A stretch of 44,520 bases of DNA from an uncultured Olsenella sp. (GCA_949291295.1 CASEVE010000021.1:1-44520), one strand, 5' to 3'; shown: positions 8,395 through 17,663, numbered from the stretch's first letter. Numbers and translations are program-made. The notes: generated from the letters alone by a model not told the origin.

Positions 8395-9237
8395 TCACAT
8401 CCCCTTACCTCCAGCATTACTCGAAAACACTGAACCGCAAAAATGTGTCTTCAGAGCCCGATAGAGGGCATATTTCCAGGAATTCATTCTTTCTATTGAA
8501 ATAAAGGAGTCGAGTAAATCACTTAAGACATCAATTCCGTAGTCTTCAAGATGCTTTCTGTAGGCAGGATAGAGAGAGGATAGCTCTTCAGCTGCTTTTA
8601 TTGAGTAGAGGCGACTAAGGCCAAGACAATTAAAATGATTCTCAATTTTATGGACAAGGTAATAATCCCATGATTTAGGACAGGAGACGTGATAGTTGGC
8701 GGCAACAGGATTGCCATCCATTATTGTTGCAAACAGCCACGGTTTGTCATTTGGGATGGCATCAAAGTAGACATGAACCAAGAGCTTGTCCGTACTACTT
8801 TTTGTCTCATTGCAGTCTGAGCACGAGGGCACTAAGTTGCTCGGAGTAATTGAGAGAGTCGGAAATATTGATTTTGGCAGATAGTGATCAAGAGTAGAAA
8901 CCTGCCCAACCCCGCACAGCGGACAGATATTATGCTCCGGAGAAGATATGATGCGTTCGTAGTACTCCCTCCCGGGCGACGATTTTCTGACAAATTTCTG
9001 CTCATAAAGGGCAATTAGGTCATTTGTCAGATGCTTAGATAGGTCATGACGCAATACATCCTCGTCGTTTTCACGAATTATACGAGGATAGTCATTTGAA
9101 TCTTTGACGACCGTTTGTTTTATTCCTTGGAGTCGGGCTATTCTCTCGTTGCTGTGTTTTTGAGAAAAACCGGACACGCATTCATCAAATAACTTCTCTT
9201 GTGATACTCCCTCAAGAGGGATCTTCATGTTGTTCAT
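8395..9237 (-). CDS. ptuB: HNH endonuclease, Septu PtuB-like
   Basis: 280 aa. The HNH/zinc motif is complete: CPLCG (~residues 103-107), LDHYLPKS (~117-124), and NLVPSCSDCNETK (~132-144). LDHYLPKS followed by FPTLSITPSNLVP is characteristic of PtuB-type nucleases of the Septu defence system. The nuclease is expected to cut nucleic acid once released or activated by PtuA. I chose the ATG at 9237: it overlaps the ptuA stop in an ATGA and has GGAGAG upstream, implying translational coupling. A TTG eight codons earlier is possible. The gene is much AT-richer than the flanking IS DNA, which suggests horizontal acquisition. Confidence 0.88.
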   Translation of the reverse strand: MNNMKIPLEGVSQEKLFDECVSGFSQKHSNERIARLQGIKQTVVKDSNDYPRIIRENDEDVLRHDLSKHLTNDLIALYEQKFVRKSSPGREYYERIISSPEHNICPLCGVGQVSTLDHYLPKSIFPTLSITPSNLVPSCSDCNETKSSTDKLLVHVYFDAIPNDKPWLFATIMDGNPVAANYHVSCPKSWDYYLVHKIENHFNCLGLSRLYSIKAAEELSSLYPAYRKHLEDYGIDVLSDLLDSFISIERMNSWKYALYRALKTHFCGSVFSSNAGGKGM

Positions 9238-10775
9238 TGTGAGTACTCTCCGTTTCGACAATATGTCAATCCTCTTAATATCATCTGCGCTTCGACTCCA
9301 AGCTGCCCATCGAATTCGTCTAATATCTCATCGTAAGATAATCCCCTGTTAACGGAGTCTTCAAGAAGTCTAATAAAGCCCGACTTTTGAACCTCTAGTC
9401 CAAATACTTCTGAAGTGAGAGACCCAACGTTTGAACCGAATGTCTCTATGCTGGGACGTTCTGAAATGATTTTCTCACCGATCCTTCTAAGGGTCCACGC
9501 GCAACAGCGGGGTACTTCTTGAAGTACCACTGGTGAGTGGGTGGCAATAATGGCAACTCCATTTCTGTCGATAAGAAGGTCGGAAAGGGTCCGAATCAAA
9601 GCGGAGAGAAGGGGCGGGTGAAGATGGTTTTCAGGCTCGTCTATTACGAGGAGACTGCATTCTTCTATTTTCTCTACGCAACATAGCGCAATGAGCAGGA
9701 CCATCTTATGTCCAGAACTTAATGTTTTAAATAATTCATACATCTCATCAGCATTCAACTCTTCCTTATTTAGAAGTTCGATGATACCGGAGTTTTCAAA
9801 TGCTGGATCGCTTCTCAAATTGTTGAGTGTCTGAGTCAGTAATGCGCTTTTGTGTCTGTTGGCCTTGCAGAGAAAAATTGCATTAGCAAGCTGAGAAATA
9901 AGTGCCTCGGAAATATCATTCGTTGTGATATCTAGGCCAATATATGAATAGGGCATTCGAATCTTTCCTGCTACCAGCTCTTTTTCATTTTTCGGAAAAC
10001 TGTCAAAAGGGCTAAAGGAAACACAAATAACATTAACAATCTTTCCGTTTTGAGCGGGTAGGAAAACCGAATCATTTTCAGATTCATATATGAAGTGGCC
10101 AGTGATGTCGTCGTTGCAATATAGCGCATGAATGATGTTGCGTAGAAGGGTGGTCTTTCCGGTGCCGTTTCTGCCGATAATTACGTGAATGTTGCTGGGA
10201 GGCTTGGAATTGGGGGTGACTTCAAATGTGAGAAGGGGGCTATTGTATCCATTGGGGATATAAGAAAAAGAGTAGCGAGTGAGAGCTGCACCGCCATTTG
10301 CAATTCTATGGAATTGACTAATTAATGAAAACTTGTTTATTCCCCTGAGAAGAGAAGCTCTCGTGATGTTCTCGTTTTCTACTGTCTCAAATAATTGTAG
10401 ATTAAATGAGATATCACGTAAACTAGTCAGTATCTCTACTCGCACGTCATCACCTAGTGCGGCAATTGCTTCGTAGTACTCTCTATTTTGTCCCAATGAG
10501 AAAAAATTTTCAGCTAGGCTATCCATCTCTTTTGGAAGGTATTTTGCTATGATGCCCCCGTTCTTTAAGCCCTTCTTTCCTATCTTTACCCATCCAAGCC
10601 TAATTCTGTTACTATTTTCATCAACATAGAGAGCATCAAATGAAGTTTTGAAATGATAATCATCCCAATCATCCCAATAAAGGACAATGCTATTTGGGCT
10701 TTCCTCAACATGCATGCTACGCATTGCTGAATATATTTTCACGGCTTCCTCCACTGATGCTTGCAAGGGTGACAC
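9234..10775 (-). CDS. ptuA: ABC/OLD-like ATPase, Septu PtuA-like
   Basis: 513 aa from a GTG at 10775. An alternative GTG at 10742 has a better ribosome site (GGAGGA 4-5 nt upstream) and may be the true start. The ATPase shows Walker A (IIGRNGTGKTTLL, ~residues 198-210), an ABC-like signature (LSSGHKMV, ~350), Walker B (LLVIDEPENHLHP, ~373-385) and an H-loop (IIATHSPVV, ~405). This SMC/ABC-type ATPase next to an HNH nuclease defines Septu. About 190 residues precede Walker A, a substantial N-terminal region. No reverse transcriptase or msr/msd candidate is seen beside it, so this is not obviously a retron-linked Septu. AT-rich, like ptuB, and translated with it through a 4-bp overlap. Confidence 0.88.
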   Translation of the reverse strand: MSPLQASVEEAVKIYSAMRSMHVEESPNSIVLYWDDWDDYHFKTSFDALYVDENSNRIRLGWVKIGKKGLKNGGIIAKYLPKEMDSLAENFFSLGQNREYYEAIAALGDDVRVEILTSLRDISFNLQLFETVENENITRASLLRGINKFSLISQFHRIANGGAALTRYSFSYIPNGYNSPLLTFEVTPNSKPPSNIHVIIGRNGTGKTTLLRNIIHALYCNDDITGHFIYESENDSVFLPAQNGKIVNVICVSFSPFDSFPKNEKELVAGKIRMPYSYIGLDITTNDISEALISQLANAIFLCKANRHKSALLTQTLNNLRSDPAFENSGIIELLNKEELNADEMYELFKTLSSGHKMVLLIALCCVEKIEECSLLVIDEPENHLHPPLLSALIRTLSDLLIDRNGVAIIATHSPVVLQEVPRCCAWTLRRIGEKIISERPSIETFGSNVGSLTSEVFGLEVQKSGFIRLLEDSVNRGLSYDEILDEFDGQLGVEAQMILRGLTYCRNGEYSQ

Positions 10776-10952
10776 TGTCTAGACATTCTATCTAAGTATC
10801 TGTGCATTATGCGCTCTTGATATCTCAGCTAACATGATTATTCATGCTCGCTGAACTCGCGAATCTTTGCAAGGACTCCACGCTGTGTAAAAAAGAGATT
10901 TTTTTAACGTTGATTATCTGGAATGGTGTCGTCAGCTTGCTACAGACGATGC

Positions 10953-11123
10953 GGCAGTTTACAGCTTCTTGTGCACCTTGACAGTGGAATGGCGTCCAGG
11001 TATGGAGGAGGCACAGCCCGTCTCGGTAAGATTCGAGCTCTGGAGACATGAAGTATGCTGGGGGCCATGCCCGAGCTCATTGAGTTATTGAACAAGAATT
11101 CACTGAAGGTCGACCTACGCTAG
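10953..11123 (+). mobile_element. Decayed IS256 left end
   Basis: This stretch aligns base by base, with many substitutions, to the left end of the IS256 at 543. It keeps TTCTTGTGCACCTTGACAG of the inverted repeat, the leader, and the first codons of the transposase (MPELIELLNKNSLKVDLR, 11067-11120), then hits a TAG. An old remnant, more diverged than the copies at 1-100 and 34000. Confidence 0.75.
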
Positions 11124-11149
11124 GTTTTCCGGCTAGCACTGGAGGCACA

Positions 11150-11310
11150 TATGCACCAAATCGCTATCGAACGCCTGAATTGGAAGATTCGCGGGTGCAC
11201 CAGCGTGGTCTGTATGTTTCTCGGCTCTCGTTCTGTATCGGAGCTCGTAGTGGAACCTCCCGATGGCGTTGTTGGTCCTTGTCCGCCGAACATCCCATCT
11301 GCATGTCGTC
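11150..11310 (-). mobile_element. Decayed IS256-type transposase C-terminal scrap
   Basis: On the minus strand one frame contains RTRTNNAIGRFHYELRYRTR, matching the conserved RTNNAIER...RRRTR segment around the catalytic Glu of IS256-family transposases (the Glu itself is now Gly). It points towards the decayed left end at 10953. The wording differs from the other IS256 copies here, so it probably derives from a different subgroup. Confidence 0.5.
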
Positions 11311-11416
11311 CTTGCTCAACAGATATAACGGGTGCGAAGGAGTGATCTTGTCGGTGTGTCTCGCTCCTCTTTCTTGCTTTGTGTGGAACTCTTGCTGCGG
11401 AGTCGCTATTCTCGTC

Positions 11417-14400
11417 CTATTCGTTCAGGGCTTCCCTCCGGTTTTCCTCGGCCTCCCTTCGGTACGTTGTCGAGATGTCCCTCATTAGAATCGCGAGGTT
11501 GGCGTATCCTCGCGCCTCTGCCTGACGGGCCTTGTCCTCGTAGGAGTCCGCGATGTCATCCTCAGGTTTTCCCGTTGGGTCAACCCAGTGGGCACCGCGC
11601 GAGTTAATGGACTCCATGTCGTAGCCATGGCGCGCTAGCTCGTTGCTCTCCAAGAACTCGGCTACGGCTTTCGGCAAGAAGAATCCATCTGGTCCCGCAG
11701 GCGCGTAGAACAGGTTGCGACCGATTTGGGTGTCTGCCCCATCAAGACAGCCGCGCTCCTCTGCAAGAGACCTGGCCTTCGCGATCCACTTTTCGAAGCT
11801 CTCAGGATTGAAAGACCCATCATCTGACGCGCCCGGTACTACCTTCCAGTTGGGAAGGAATCGGACCAAAGTCACAAGGGAAATGTTGCTGCCGAAAGAT
11901 CCATTTCTACGGGAAGGTTCAGTCGGCGAATACGCGAGTGAGACAATCTGTGCAAAGAGGTCCGGATCCTTTGACATGCGCTGGTAGATGTAGGCGTCGG
12001 ATCGGTCGTGAAGGAGACCGGACAACTTGAACTCTAGGGCGCACAGCCTGTTTCCGGGGGACGCTTCTTCCAGATGCTTGAGGAGTTGCTGAGCGTAGTA
12101 CGAGCTCATGGCGCCAAAGTCGCTCGCCGTCATGCGCTCGAGCGCATCCATGATAACCGACGGCTTGACGGGCACCTCTCTCTTCAGGGAGTGCGAGAGG
12201 ACCTCGAGGACGCCTCTTGTCCGCCCGGCATCGAGCAGGCGCTTCGTACAGTGTGACGCCTCCTCCGTGTCTGAGAACGAGGGAACATACACCTGTTTCC
12301 AATACAGCTCGCGATCGTAGCTTGACGCTAGGCTTTCTGCCTTCTCCCAGTTGGCTCGTGAGAAGGGGAGTGCGGCTAGAATCTGCGCAACCGTCTTTTG
12401 CGGCAACGACTCGGGCGCGAGGCTCTCGAGCCATCCCGGGTCTTTGCGGAAGCTAAACCACGCATAGGCGCGTGCGGTGTTGAGATCTTCGGGGATGGTT
12501 CCGTCAAACATCTTCAGCACTGCGGCCTGCTCCTCTACAGCGAGGTCAAGATGCGCAAGGGTTTCCCCGAGAAGCGCACCCCTGGAACCGTCGGAGACAA
12601 GGCGCCCGACTATTGCGAACCCGTGCACCAAGTAAGCCTGCTCCAGGGAGTCGAGTCTCTGCGAGAGCGCGTTCGCATGCATCTCGTCGAGAGTCTCGTC
12701 ATCGTCTGACAAGTTGTAGTCGTTGAGGCTGTGCATGAGAAGCGCGAGATAGTAGGGGTCTCGAGGGGCGATGCTGTCCCTCAGGGAGGCCAGACGAGCA
12801 AGGGTCTCCTCGGAAGGCATCCAGCTTGCATCGGGAACCTTGGCGCACCTTTTCAGGAAGGTCATAATCTCCTGCCAGACTGGATAGCGGTCTATGTCCT
12901 CAAGCTCGCTGCAGCTCTTCTCCAGCGCATCAGAGAATTCCGCGACCATGTTGGTGTCCAAAAATGACATGACGTCCGAGGCCACGTCGGCCATGCGGTC
13001 CGGCTTTCCTCGCATCCCCTCCAGGACGAACTCGCAGTATGCCTCACTGACGTGCCAGAACTCCTCCTTGGGGACAGACTCGGAAAAGTTCGGCGTACTG
13101 AGGTAAGTGGTCTTGATCGTACCTACCGTTGACGTGGTTTTGTTCGGCAGGAGCTCTCTGAGGGCACCCCATGCCTGTTGGTCTCCGCACCTCATGAGGT
13201 ACCTTCCCATGCCAATGCGACTCTCTGCCGAGGCCTCCGTCTGGGGGAGCCAGGGAAGGAGGATGGTAACCATGGCGTCCTTGGAAAGCTCGGTATACGG
13301 GGAGATTCCAACCAGGAGCGTCATGGCATTGGAGAGCAGGTCCTTCTGGCGTGCGCAGACCTTGATGCCGCTGATGAGGCCTCCGCCCATGCACGTTGAG
13401 CTCAGGCCGGTCAGGTGCTCGCCTAGGTAATCCGGTATGGCGCGATGTTTCTTTAGCGCTCGGTTGACGCTGGCAAGATACATGCTTGGAGACGCTTCTG
13501 CCATCAGCGGCATAACGTCATCGGCAGACGCGAGTATGCGCCAGTCATCAGTGTTGAAGAGGGCTGAGAGGACGGTCGAGACAAACGAGTCCACGTCCTC
13601 ATCAGTGCAGTTGGGTACGAGCTCCCGGTGATTGGAGAGGCATGCGCAGCACGAGGCAGCGCCCCTCCTGGCTTCTTCTGAGCATCCACGAGAGATGTTC
13701 AGAAGGTCTGCTGAGAGGCGCTTGTCCTCAGACAGCGAGTACTGCTCATCGACGGAGGCAATGATCTCTCCGAGCGACGCGGCAAGGATCTGAAGTGCCG
13801 ATCCGGTCAAATGCGTTCCGATGTATGATAGGGCTCCGATTCTGTCGCGGATGGTCCACGTGGAGCCGACAAGACGAAACAGTCCGCGGTCAAGACTCGC
13901 GTGAAGTTCCTTGGTTGCCTCCTGATAGGGAACTCCGCACAGGCGAGAGATCATTTCTCGGTCCCGCTCGTTCTTGTCGTCCCAGGAGCCGAGGAGCCAT
14001 AGGTTGTCGATGGCGCTGCTCGAGGAAGGCGAGGCAGTGAGGGGGCGGCCGTAATCGGCGGGCGAAAGGGTCATCAGGGATGTTTTGAGGGACCTAATGC
14101 GAACGCGGTCCTTCTCGCGAAGAGGTCTCGTGGAGCTGCCGTCCCTGATGAACGACGTGCCTCCTTCGTACCTGATAAACTCATCCTTTGAGTTAGGCGC
14201 TTTGTTCTTTACGGGGCTCGACAGCTCGTAGACCTCTCCCACATTGCTGCTTGGGATGTAGAAGGCAACAAACTTCTTGTCTTTTGCATTGGTGTCAAGG
14301 ACTTTCTCTGCGGGAACCTCGACAAGCTCTATGACGAGATGGGGCTCGATCTTCTGCAGCTTCTGCTGATACGCGGCGTCATCAAGAAGGTCTGGATGGT

Positions 14401-14635
14401 CAGCGTCCACGCCGACTAGCTTATGGGTCCGGTTTTCCACTCCAAAGATGATCCATCGGTCATCATTGGGGCGGTCACAGGAGTTCGCCATTGCCAGAAC
14501 ATCTTTGAGGAGCTCGCAGTCCTTGTCCTTGGGGTATGGCTCCACCTTGTAGTCAATGACGGAGTTTTCGCTGATAACTTCAGCCCTCTCGAGTATGTTG
14601 ATGAGGGCTTCGCCGAGTTCCGTGCTGGGAATCAA
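11417..14635 (-). CDS. Very large AlbA_2 (Schlafen-type) domain protein
   Basis: 1072 aa. Residues ~20-120 match the AlbA_2 fold found in Schlafen-like proteins: an acidic/basic entry (SVIDYKVEPYP), then LLKDVLAMANSCD, WIIFGVENRTHKLVGVD, and later IRYEGGTSFIRDGSSTRPL (~150-170). The remaining ~850 residues have no motif I recognise. They are rich in Leu/Ala helices and look like a long alpha-solenoid, with no transmembrane segment. AlbA_2 domains bind nucleic acid and in some relatives cleave RNA. Whether that applies here is unknown. The start is a TTG at 14635 with GGAG upstream; no in-frame ATG is better placed. It lies between Septu and an XRE/LCP module and is transcribed alone. Confidence 0.8.
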   Translation of the reverse strand: MIPSTELGEALINILERAEVISENSVIDYKVEPYPKDKDCELLKDVLAMANSCDRPNDDRWIIFGVENRTHKLVGVDADHPDLLDDAAYQQKLQKIEPHLVIELVEVPAEKVLDTNAKDKKFVAFYIPSSNVGEVYELSSPVKNKAPNSKDEFIRYEGGTSFIRDGSSTRPLREKDRVRIRSLKTSLMTLSPADYGRPLTASPSSSSAIDNLWLLGSWDDKNERDREMISRLCGVPYQEATKELHASLDRGLFRLVGSTWTIRDRIGALSYIGTHLTGSALQILAASLGEIIASVDEQYSLSEDKRLSADLLNISRGCSEEARRGAASCCACLSNHRELVPNCTDEDVDSFVSTVLSALFNTDDWRILASADDVMPLMAEASPSMYLASVNRALKKHRAIPDYLGEHLTGLSSTCMGGGLISGIKVCARQKDLLSNAMTLLVGISPYTELSKDAMVTILLPWLPQTEASAESRIGMGRYLMRCGDQQAWGALRELLPNKTTSTVGTIKTTYLSTPNFSESVPKEEFWHVSEAYCEFVLEGMRGKPDRMADVASDVMSFLDTNMVAEFSDALEKSCSELEDIDRYPVWQEIMTFLKRCAKVPDASWMPSEETLARLASLRDSIAPRDPYYLALLMHSLNDYNLSDDDETLDEMHANALSQRLDSLEQAYLVHGFAIVGRLVSDGSRGALLGETLAHLDLAVEEQAAVLKMFDGTIPEDLNTARAYAWFSFRKDPGWLESLAPESLPQKTVAQILAALPFSRANWEKAESLASSYDRELYWKQVYVPSFSDTEEASHCTKRLLDAGRTRGVLEVLSHSLKREVPVKPSVIMDALERMTASDFGAMSSYYAQQLLKHLEEASPGNRLCALEFKLSGLLHDRSDAYIYQRMSKDPDLFAQIVSLAYSPTEPSRRNGSFGSNISLVTLVRFLPNWKVVPGASDDGSFNPESFEKWIAKARSLAEERGCLDGADTQIGRNLFYAPAGPDGFFLPKAVAEFLESNELARHGYDMESINSRGAHWVDPTGKPEDDIADSYEDKARQAEARGYANLAILMRDISTTYRREAEENRREALNE

Positions 14636-14644
14636 GGTCAGTCA

Positions 14645-15060
14645 TCTCCATAAAGGATTGATTGGATTGCGTGACGTTGAGACTCGCTTCCATTTTATCC
14701 TCTGGGTGGTTTACTGGAGTTCTCGCTGCATTTCCGTTTGGGCGCCCCGCTCACTTTGTTCGCTTTTGTGGGGAGCGCATTGATGATGCCTTTCTCGACG
14801 GATTTCAACAGACTGCCACGACGCTCAATTTGCACAGTCATATTGCGTCCAGCGGTGTTGTTGAGCTCCGGGGCGTAAGGCTTAAGGAGCTTGTTTCGAG
14901 AATGGTAAAGCATAGCGATTTTTCGAACCGGGTGATCTCGTGCTAACGGGCTTTTCATTCATCGAATCAATGGAGGACGGCTGGAATTTACAGACGAATG
15001 GTGAAGCTGAGTGCCGTCTTGCCTGAAAGTCTTTGAATGGGTATAACCCCTTCACAATGA
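14645..15060. other. Intergenic region without a supported gene
   Basis: Frames of 87-94 codons exist on both strands, but none has a convincing ribosome site or recognisable protein pattern. The region should hold the promoter of the AlbA_2 gene. I see no clear RNA gene. Confidence 0.4.
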
Positions 15061-15114
15061 AAAACGGTTCGCCGTTTTAAGGGGGCTTCCGAGATTCGGG
15101 AGTGCCCCTTTTTT
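15061..15114. terminator. Tandem hairpins, probable bidirectional terminator
   Basis: First hairpin 15061-15078: AAAACGG, a TTCG tetraloop, CCGTTTT, with A- and T-rich flanks, so it can act on either strand. Second hairpin 15082-15108: GGGGC-TTCCGA, loop, TCGGGA-GT-GCCCC, followed by six Ts on the plus strand. It sits about 50 bp beyond the 3' end of the XRE gene (minus strand). Confidence 0.7.
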
Positions 15115-15164
15115 AGAAATGGATTGGGCCACAGGGGATCCGATGCAGTTTGGTACTCCCCATT

Positions 15165-15386
15165 TCAGCCCACACCCCGCAGGAGCTCGGAGAGGCCGAC
15201 TCCCAGACCGTCTGCTATCTCGACCATGTTGACGCGGGTGACGTTGCGGAGGCCCGTCTCGATTGACGCGTAATACGAGCGGTCCATGTTGATCAAGAGG
15301 GCCAGCTTCTCCTGACTGAGCCCAGTATGGTTGCGAAGCTGGCAGCACCTTATGCCAAATGACTTCTTGAGGCTACTTTCATCCAT
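15165..15386 (-). CDS. XRE-family HTH regulator, module copy 1
   Basis: 73 aa, essentially one helix-turn-helix domain: QLRNHTGLSQEKLALLINMD is the first part of the HTH, and YYASIETGLRNVTRVNM contains the recognition helix and the following turn. It starts at the ATG of 15386 and has no extra sensor domain. It is divergent from the LCP gene at 15649 across an intergenic region that carries a motif shared with the second XRE/LCP pair (see 15407). The likely role is repression or control of the LCP gene and of itself. The paralogue at 36054-36322 has closely matching residues but a frameshift. Confidence 0.85.
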   Translation of the reverse strand: MDESSLKKSFGIRCCQLRNHTGLSQEKLALLINMDRSYYASIETGLRNVTRVNMVEIADGLGVGLSELLRGVG

Positions 15387-15406
15387 AGGGAAAGATTCGT
15401 CTCAAG

Positions 15407-15440
15407 TTGAATTTGTGCCAACGGCCCGTGTACGACAACA
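15407..15440. promoter_or_regulatory. Candidate operator shared by the XRE/LCP modules
   Basis: The segment fits TTGWATTTGYGYCAACGG followed by GTGTAC and ACAACA. The same pattern occurs at 36343-36374, also between a divergent XRE gene and an LCP gene and at a similar distance (about 20 bp) from the XRE start codon. Conservation in otherwise unlike intergenic DNA suggests a binding site for the XRE protein. Confidence 0.5.
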
Positions 15441-15648
15441 CTCAGTATTTTGAGCTAGGGATTATGGTGAGGACTGCTTTGTAAGCGCGAGAATCTATTC
15501 GCTTTTTTACGCTTCCACACGGCTATCCTTTTCCCGGGTGGTGCAATCCAGTCTTGAATCCGCCGCCCCGAATCTGTTTCGTTGCGGTATAAACGCAGAA
15601 GCGTCCGAATTCGTTTTACGTAAAATTGCAGCTGGGGAAAGGTGCGAA

Positions 15649-17049
15649 ATGACTGAAGACAAGCACACCAGCAACAATCCTGGAGACCAGGTCGCCTCGC
15701 AAGGTGCTCACTTCAAGGGTGCGGTCAGCCAACATACACGCGAGTCTCTAGAGGGAGCCGTTGCAAAGCCCGTCGACGTTGATGAAAAGCGCCTTGCTAG
15801 TCTCACATCTACCAAGGCGGCGGGGTTTGACTCATCTGTGCGTCGTTCGTCGCACGGTCGCGACCACTTCGAACGCTTGCTTCATGACGAGCTCGAGCCC
15901 ACGACCGTGGCTTCCGGCAAGGCCAGCGGTACGGCTAAGCTGCGGGGCACCACGACGTCCGCGGCGGGTTCATCCCCGTACGATGATGCTCCTGCGGAGG
16001 CAGGCGCCACACGTCGGCACGTCCCTCTTGCGGCAAAGGTGCTCATCGGCCTACTTGTGGTGATTCTGGTGGTTGCTGGCACCCTATGGGCGTGGGTCTC
16101 GGGCATTGAGGGCGAGATGAGGGTCGAGGAGGAAGATCGCGCGGAGCTCGAGGAGGCGCTCACCGCCCCTGAGGAGCAGGCCGAGGCCTTCTACACGCTG
16201 ATTATCGGATCCGATGCTCGCGAGGGTGACTACGCATCTCGCTCTGACGTCATCATGCTTGCACGCGTGGATACGGCTAACTCCAAGATCTCTCTCATTT
16301 CTATCCCGCGTGACACCATGCTCTACAGCGGGGACGGTCAAGTCGAGAAGATCAATGCCGAGTACAACTACGGCCCTGGACCGATCGTTCGCGCTGTCTC
16401 CGATTTTGCGGGCGTGGACATCTCGCACTATGTCGAGGTCAATTTCAACGGTCTAGTGGACGTCGTTGATGCTCTGGGAGGCGTGACCGTGGACATTCCA
16501 GAGGATATCGTTGCAGGTAACGGGAGCGTGACCTTTAGCGCTGGTGAGCAGGTGCTCGACGGCGAGCAGGCCCTTGCATACGCTCGAGAGCGCTACAACG
16601 TCTCTGGCGGTGACTTCGGCCGTGCTCAGGCGCAGCGCCAGATCGTGGAGGCGATTGTGCGCGAGGTCCTGGGGAGCAGCCCTGTGGAAATGCCCGGCAT
16701 CGTGACCGAACTCGCTAAATCTATCACCACGGATCTCTCCGTTCCGGACATCATTTCCTACGCTATGGACTTCCAGTCGGGTGACTCCTCGCTCCAGATT
16801 TACTCTGCAGCGTGCCCCAGCTATACGCTCAGTCAAGGTGGCGTCTCCTACGTGGCAACGATGTACGACGAGTGGCGTCAGATGATGCAGCGCGTGGATG
16901 CGGGCCTAGACCCCAATGACGAGTCTGCCCAAATTCCTGAGGAACAGCAGACTAACGAGCGCCTTGGCTCTGCGACTAACGCTGCCGGTCCAAAGGACTA
17001 CCATGACCTTGCGGAGAATGCTATGACCACGGATGACGTGGCCAAGTAA
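15649..17049 (+). CDS. LytR-CpsA-Psr (LCP) family protein, module copy 1
   Basis: 466 aa from the ATG at 15649 (AAAGG upstream). The frame is open back to 15538, but that part reads as non-coding. There is a long charged N-terminal cytoplasmic tail (~125 residues), one transmembrane helix (~128-150, KVLIGLLVVILVVAGTLWAW), then the extracellular LCP domain: TLIIGSDAR, SRSDVIMLARVD, ISIPRDTML, YVEVNFNGLVDVVDALGGV, and GGDFGRAQAQRQ. LCP enzymes transfer glycan polymers from lipid carriers to peptidoglycan. It closely resembles the LCP at 36548, down to a shared C-terminal tail (NERLGSA). Unlike that copy it is not followed by a PP2C gene. Confidence 0.9.
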   Translation: MTEDKHTSNNPGDQVASQGAHFKGAVSQHTRESLEGAVAKPVDVDEKRLASLTSTKAAGFDSSVRRSSHGRDHFERLLHDELEPTTVASGKASGTAKLRGTTTSAAGSSPYDDAPAEAGATRRHVPLAAKVLIGLLVVILVVAGTLWAWVSGIEGEMRVEEEDRAELEEALTAPEEQAEAFYTLIIGSDAREGDYASRSDVIMLARVDTANSKISLISIPRDTMLYSGDGQVEKINAEYNYGPGPIVRAVSDFAGVDISHYVEVNFNGLVDVVDALGGVTVDIPEDIVAGNGSVTFSAGEQVLDGEQALAYARERYNVSGGDFGRAQAQRQIVEAIVREVLGSSPVEMPGIVTELAKSITTDLSVPDIISYAMDFQSGDSSLQIYSAACPSYTLSQGGVSYVATMYDEWRQMMQRVDAGLDPNDESAQIPEEQQTNERLGSATNAAGPKDYHDLAENAMTTDDVAK

Positions 17050-17052
17050 GGG

Positions 17053-17640
17053 CTCTGTCATCAATATAACATCTGGCGTAAAAGTTGTAACAACTGGGAG
17101 GGCCAGTCCTTCTCGCAATCCTTAGCAGTGGTTTTGCAGCGAGAAGTGCACTGGTCCTCTTCACTTGTATGTAGGCTGCAGTAACCCCAGATTGATATTG
17201 CTGTCCGGTTGACGTCGTAGCTTCAAGCCGTGGCGGTTTCCGCCAGAAGGAACGGGCATGTCGATGATGGGCCGGGAGTTGATGTTGAGGGCGATGATGG
17301 GTCGCGCGCTGCTTGGTGCCGCGGCTTCTCCCAGCTATTGGGTTGCTTGGGTAGTTTGAAGGATTTGCTTGCTGGCAGTGCGTGAGGCCCAGTAACAAGG
17401 AAAGCCTCGATTTTGTGCCCTGAGAAGATCGTGTCATGAGCTATGGGCAGATGTCGGAGAGTCATTTCAAGTCGCGTTGGTATCCCTGCCGAGCGCAGTT
17501 GATATATGCTCAAAGCTGTCCGTATTGGCTCGTCCCCGCCTAGAGTCAAGCTTGCCTTCCTTTGACCTTGGTCGTCTATGGTGGAGTTGGCTGATTGACG
17601 CAGCGGGTATAGTCCCATAATCTCTCAATAGAATAATCAC
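17053..17640. other. Intergenic region, possible IS remnant
   Basis: Four bases after the LCP stop codon the sequence reads GGCTCTGTCATCAATATAAC, which resembles the GGCTCT-type ends of ISL3-like elements. I see no transposase motif in the region. Overlapping minus-strand frames (17223-17618 and 17021-17437) have low-complexity Ser/Pro/Arg products and are not convincing genes. Confidence 0.25.
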
Positions 17641-17663
17641 TGGGACTGTGGGTGGGCATTACT

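Noticed and set aside
10776..10952. Retron reverse transcriptase or msr/msd RNA beside the Septu genes
   Set aside because: No reverse-transcriptase motif is present within several kb, and the gap upstream of ptuA shows no long inverted repeat of the kind that frames msr/msd.
14662..14946. 94-codon plus-strand frame starting at TTG
   Set aside because: Weak start, no family pattern, and overlaps an equally long minus-strand frame. Not supported as a gene.
17223..17618. 131-codon minus-strand frame
   Set aside because: No ribosome site, low-complexity Ser/Pro tail, no recognisable motif. Listed only as intergenic.
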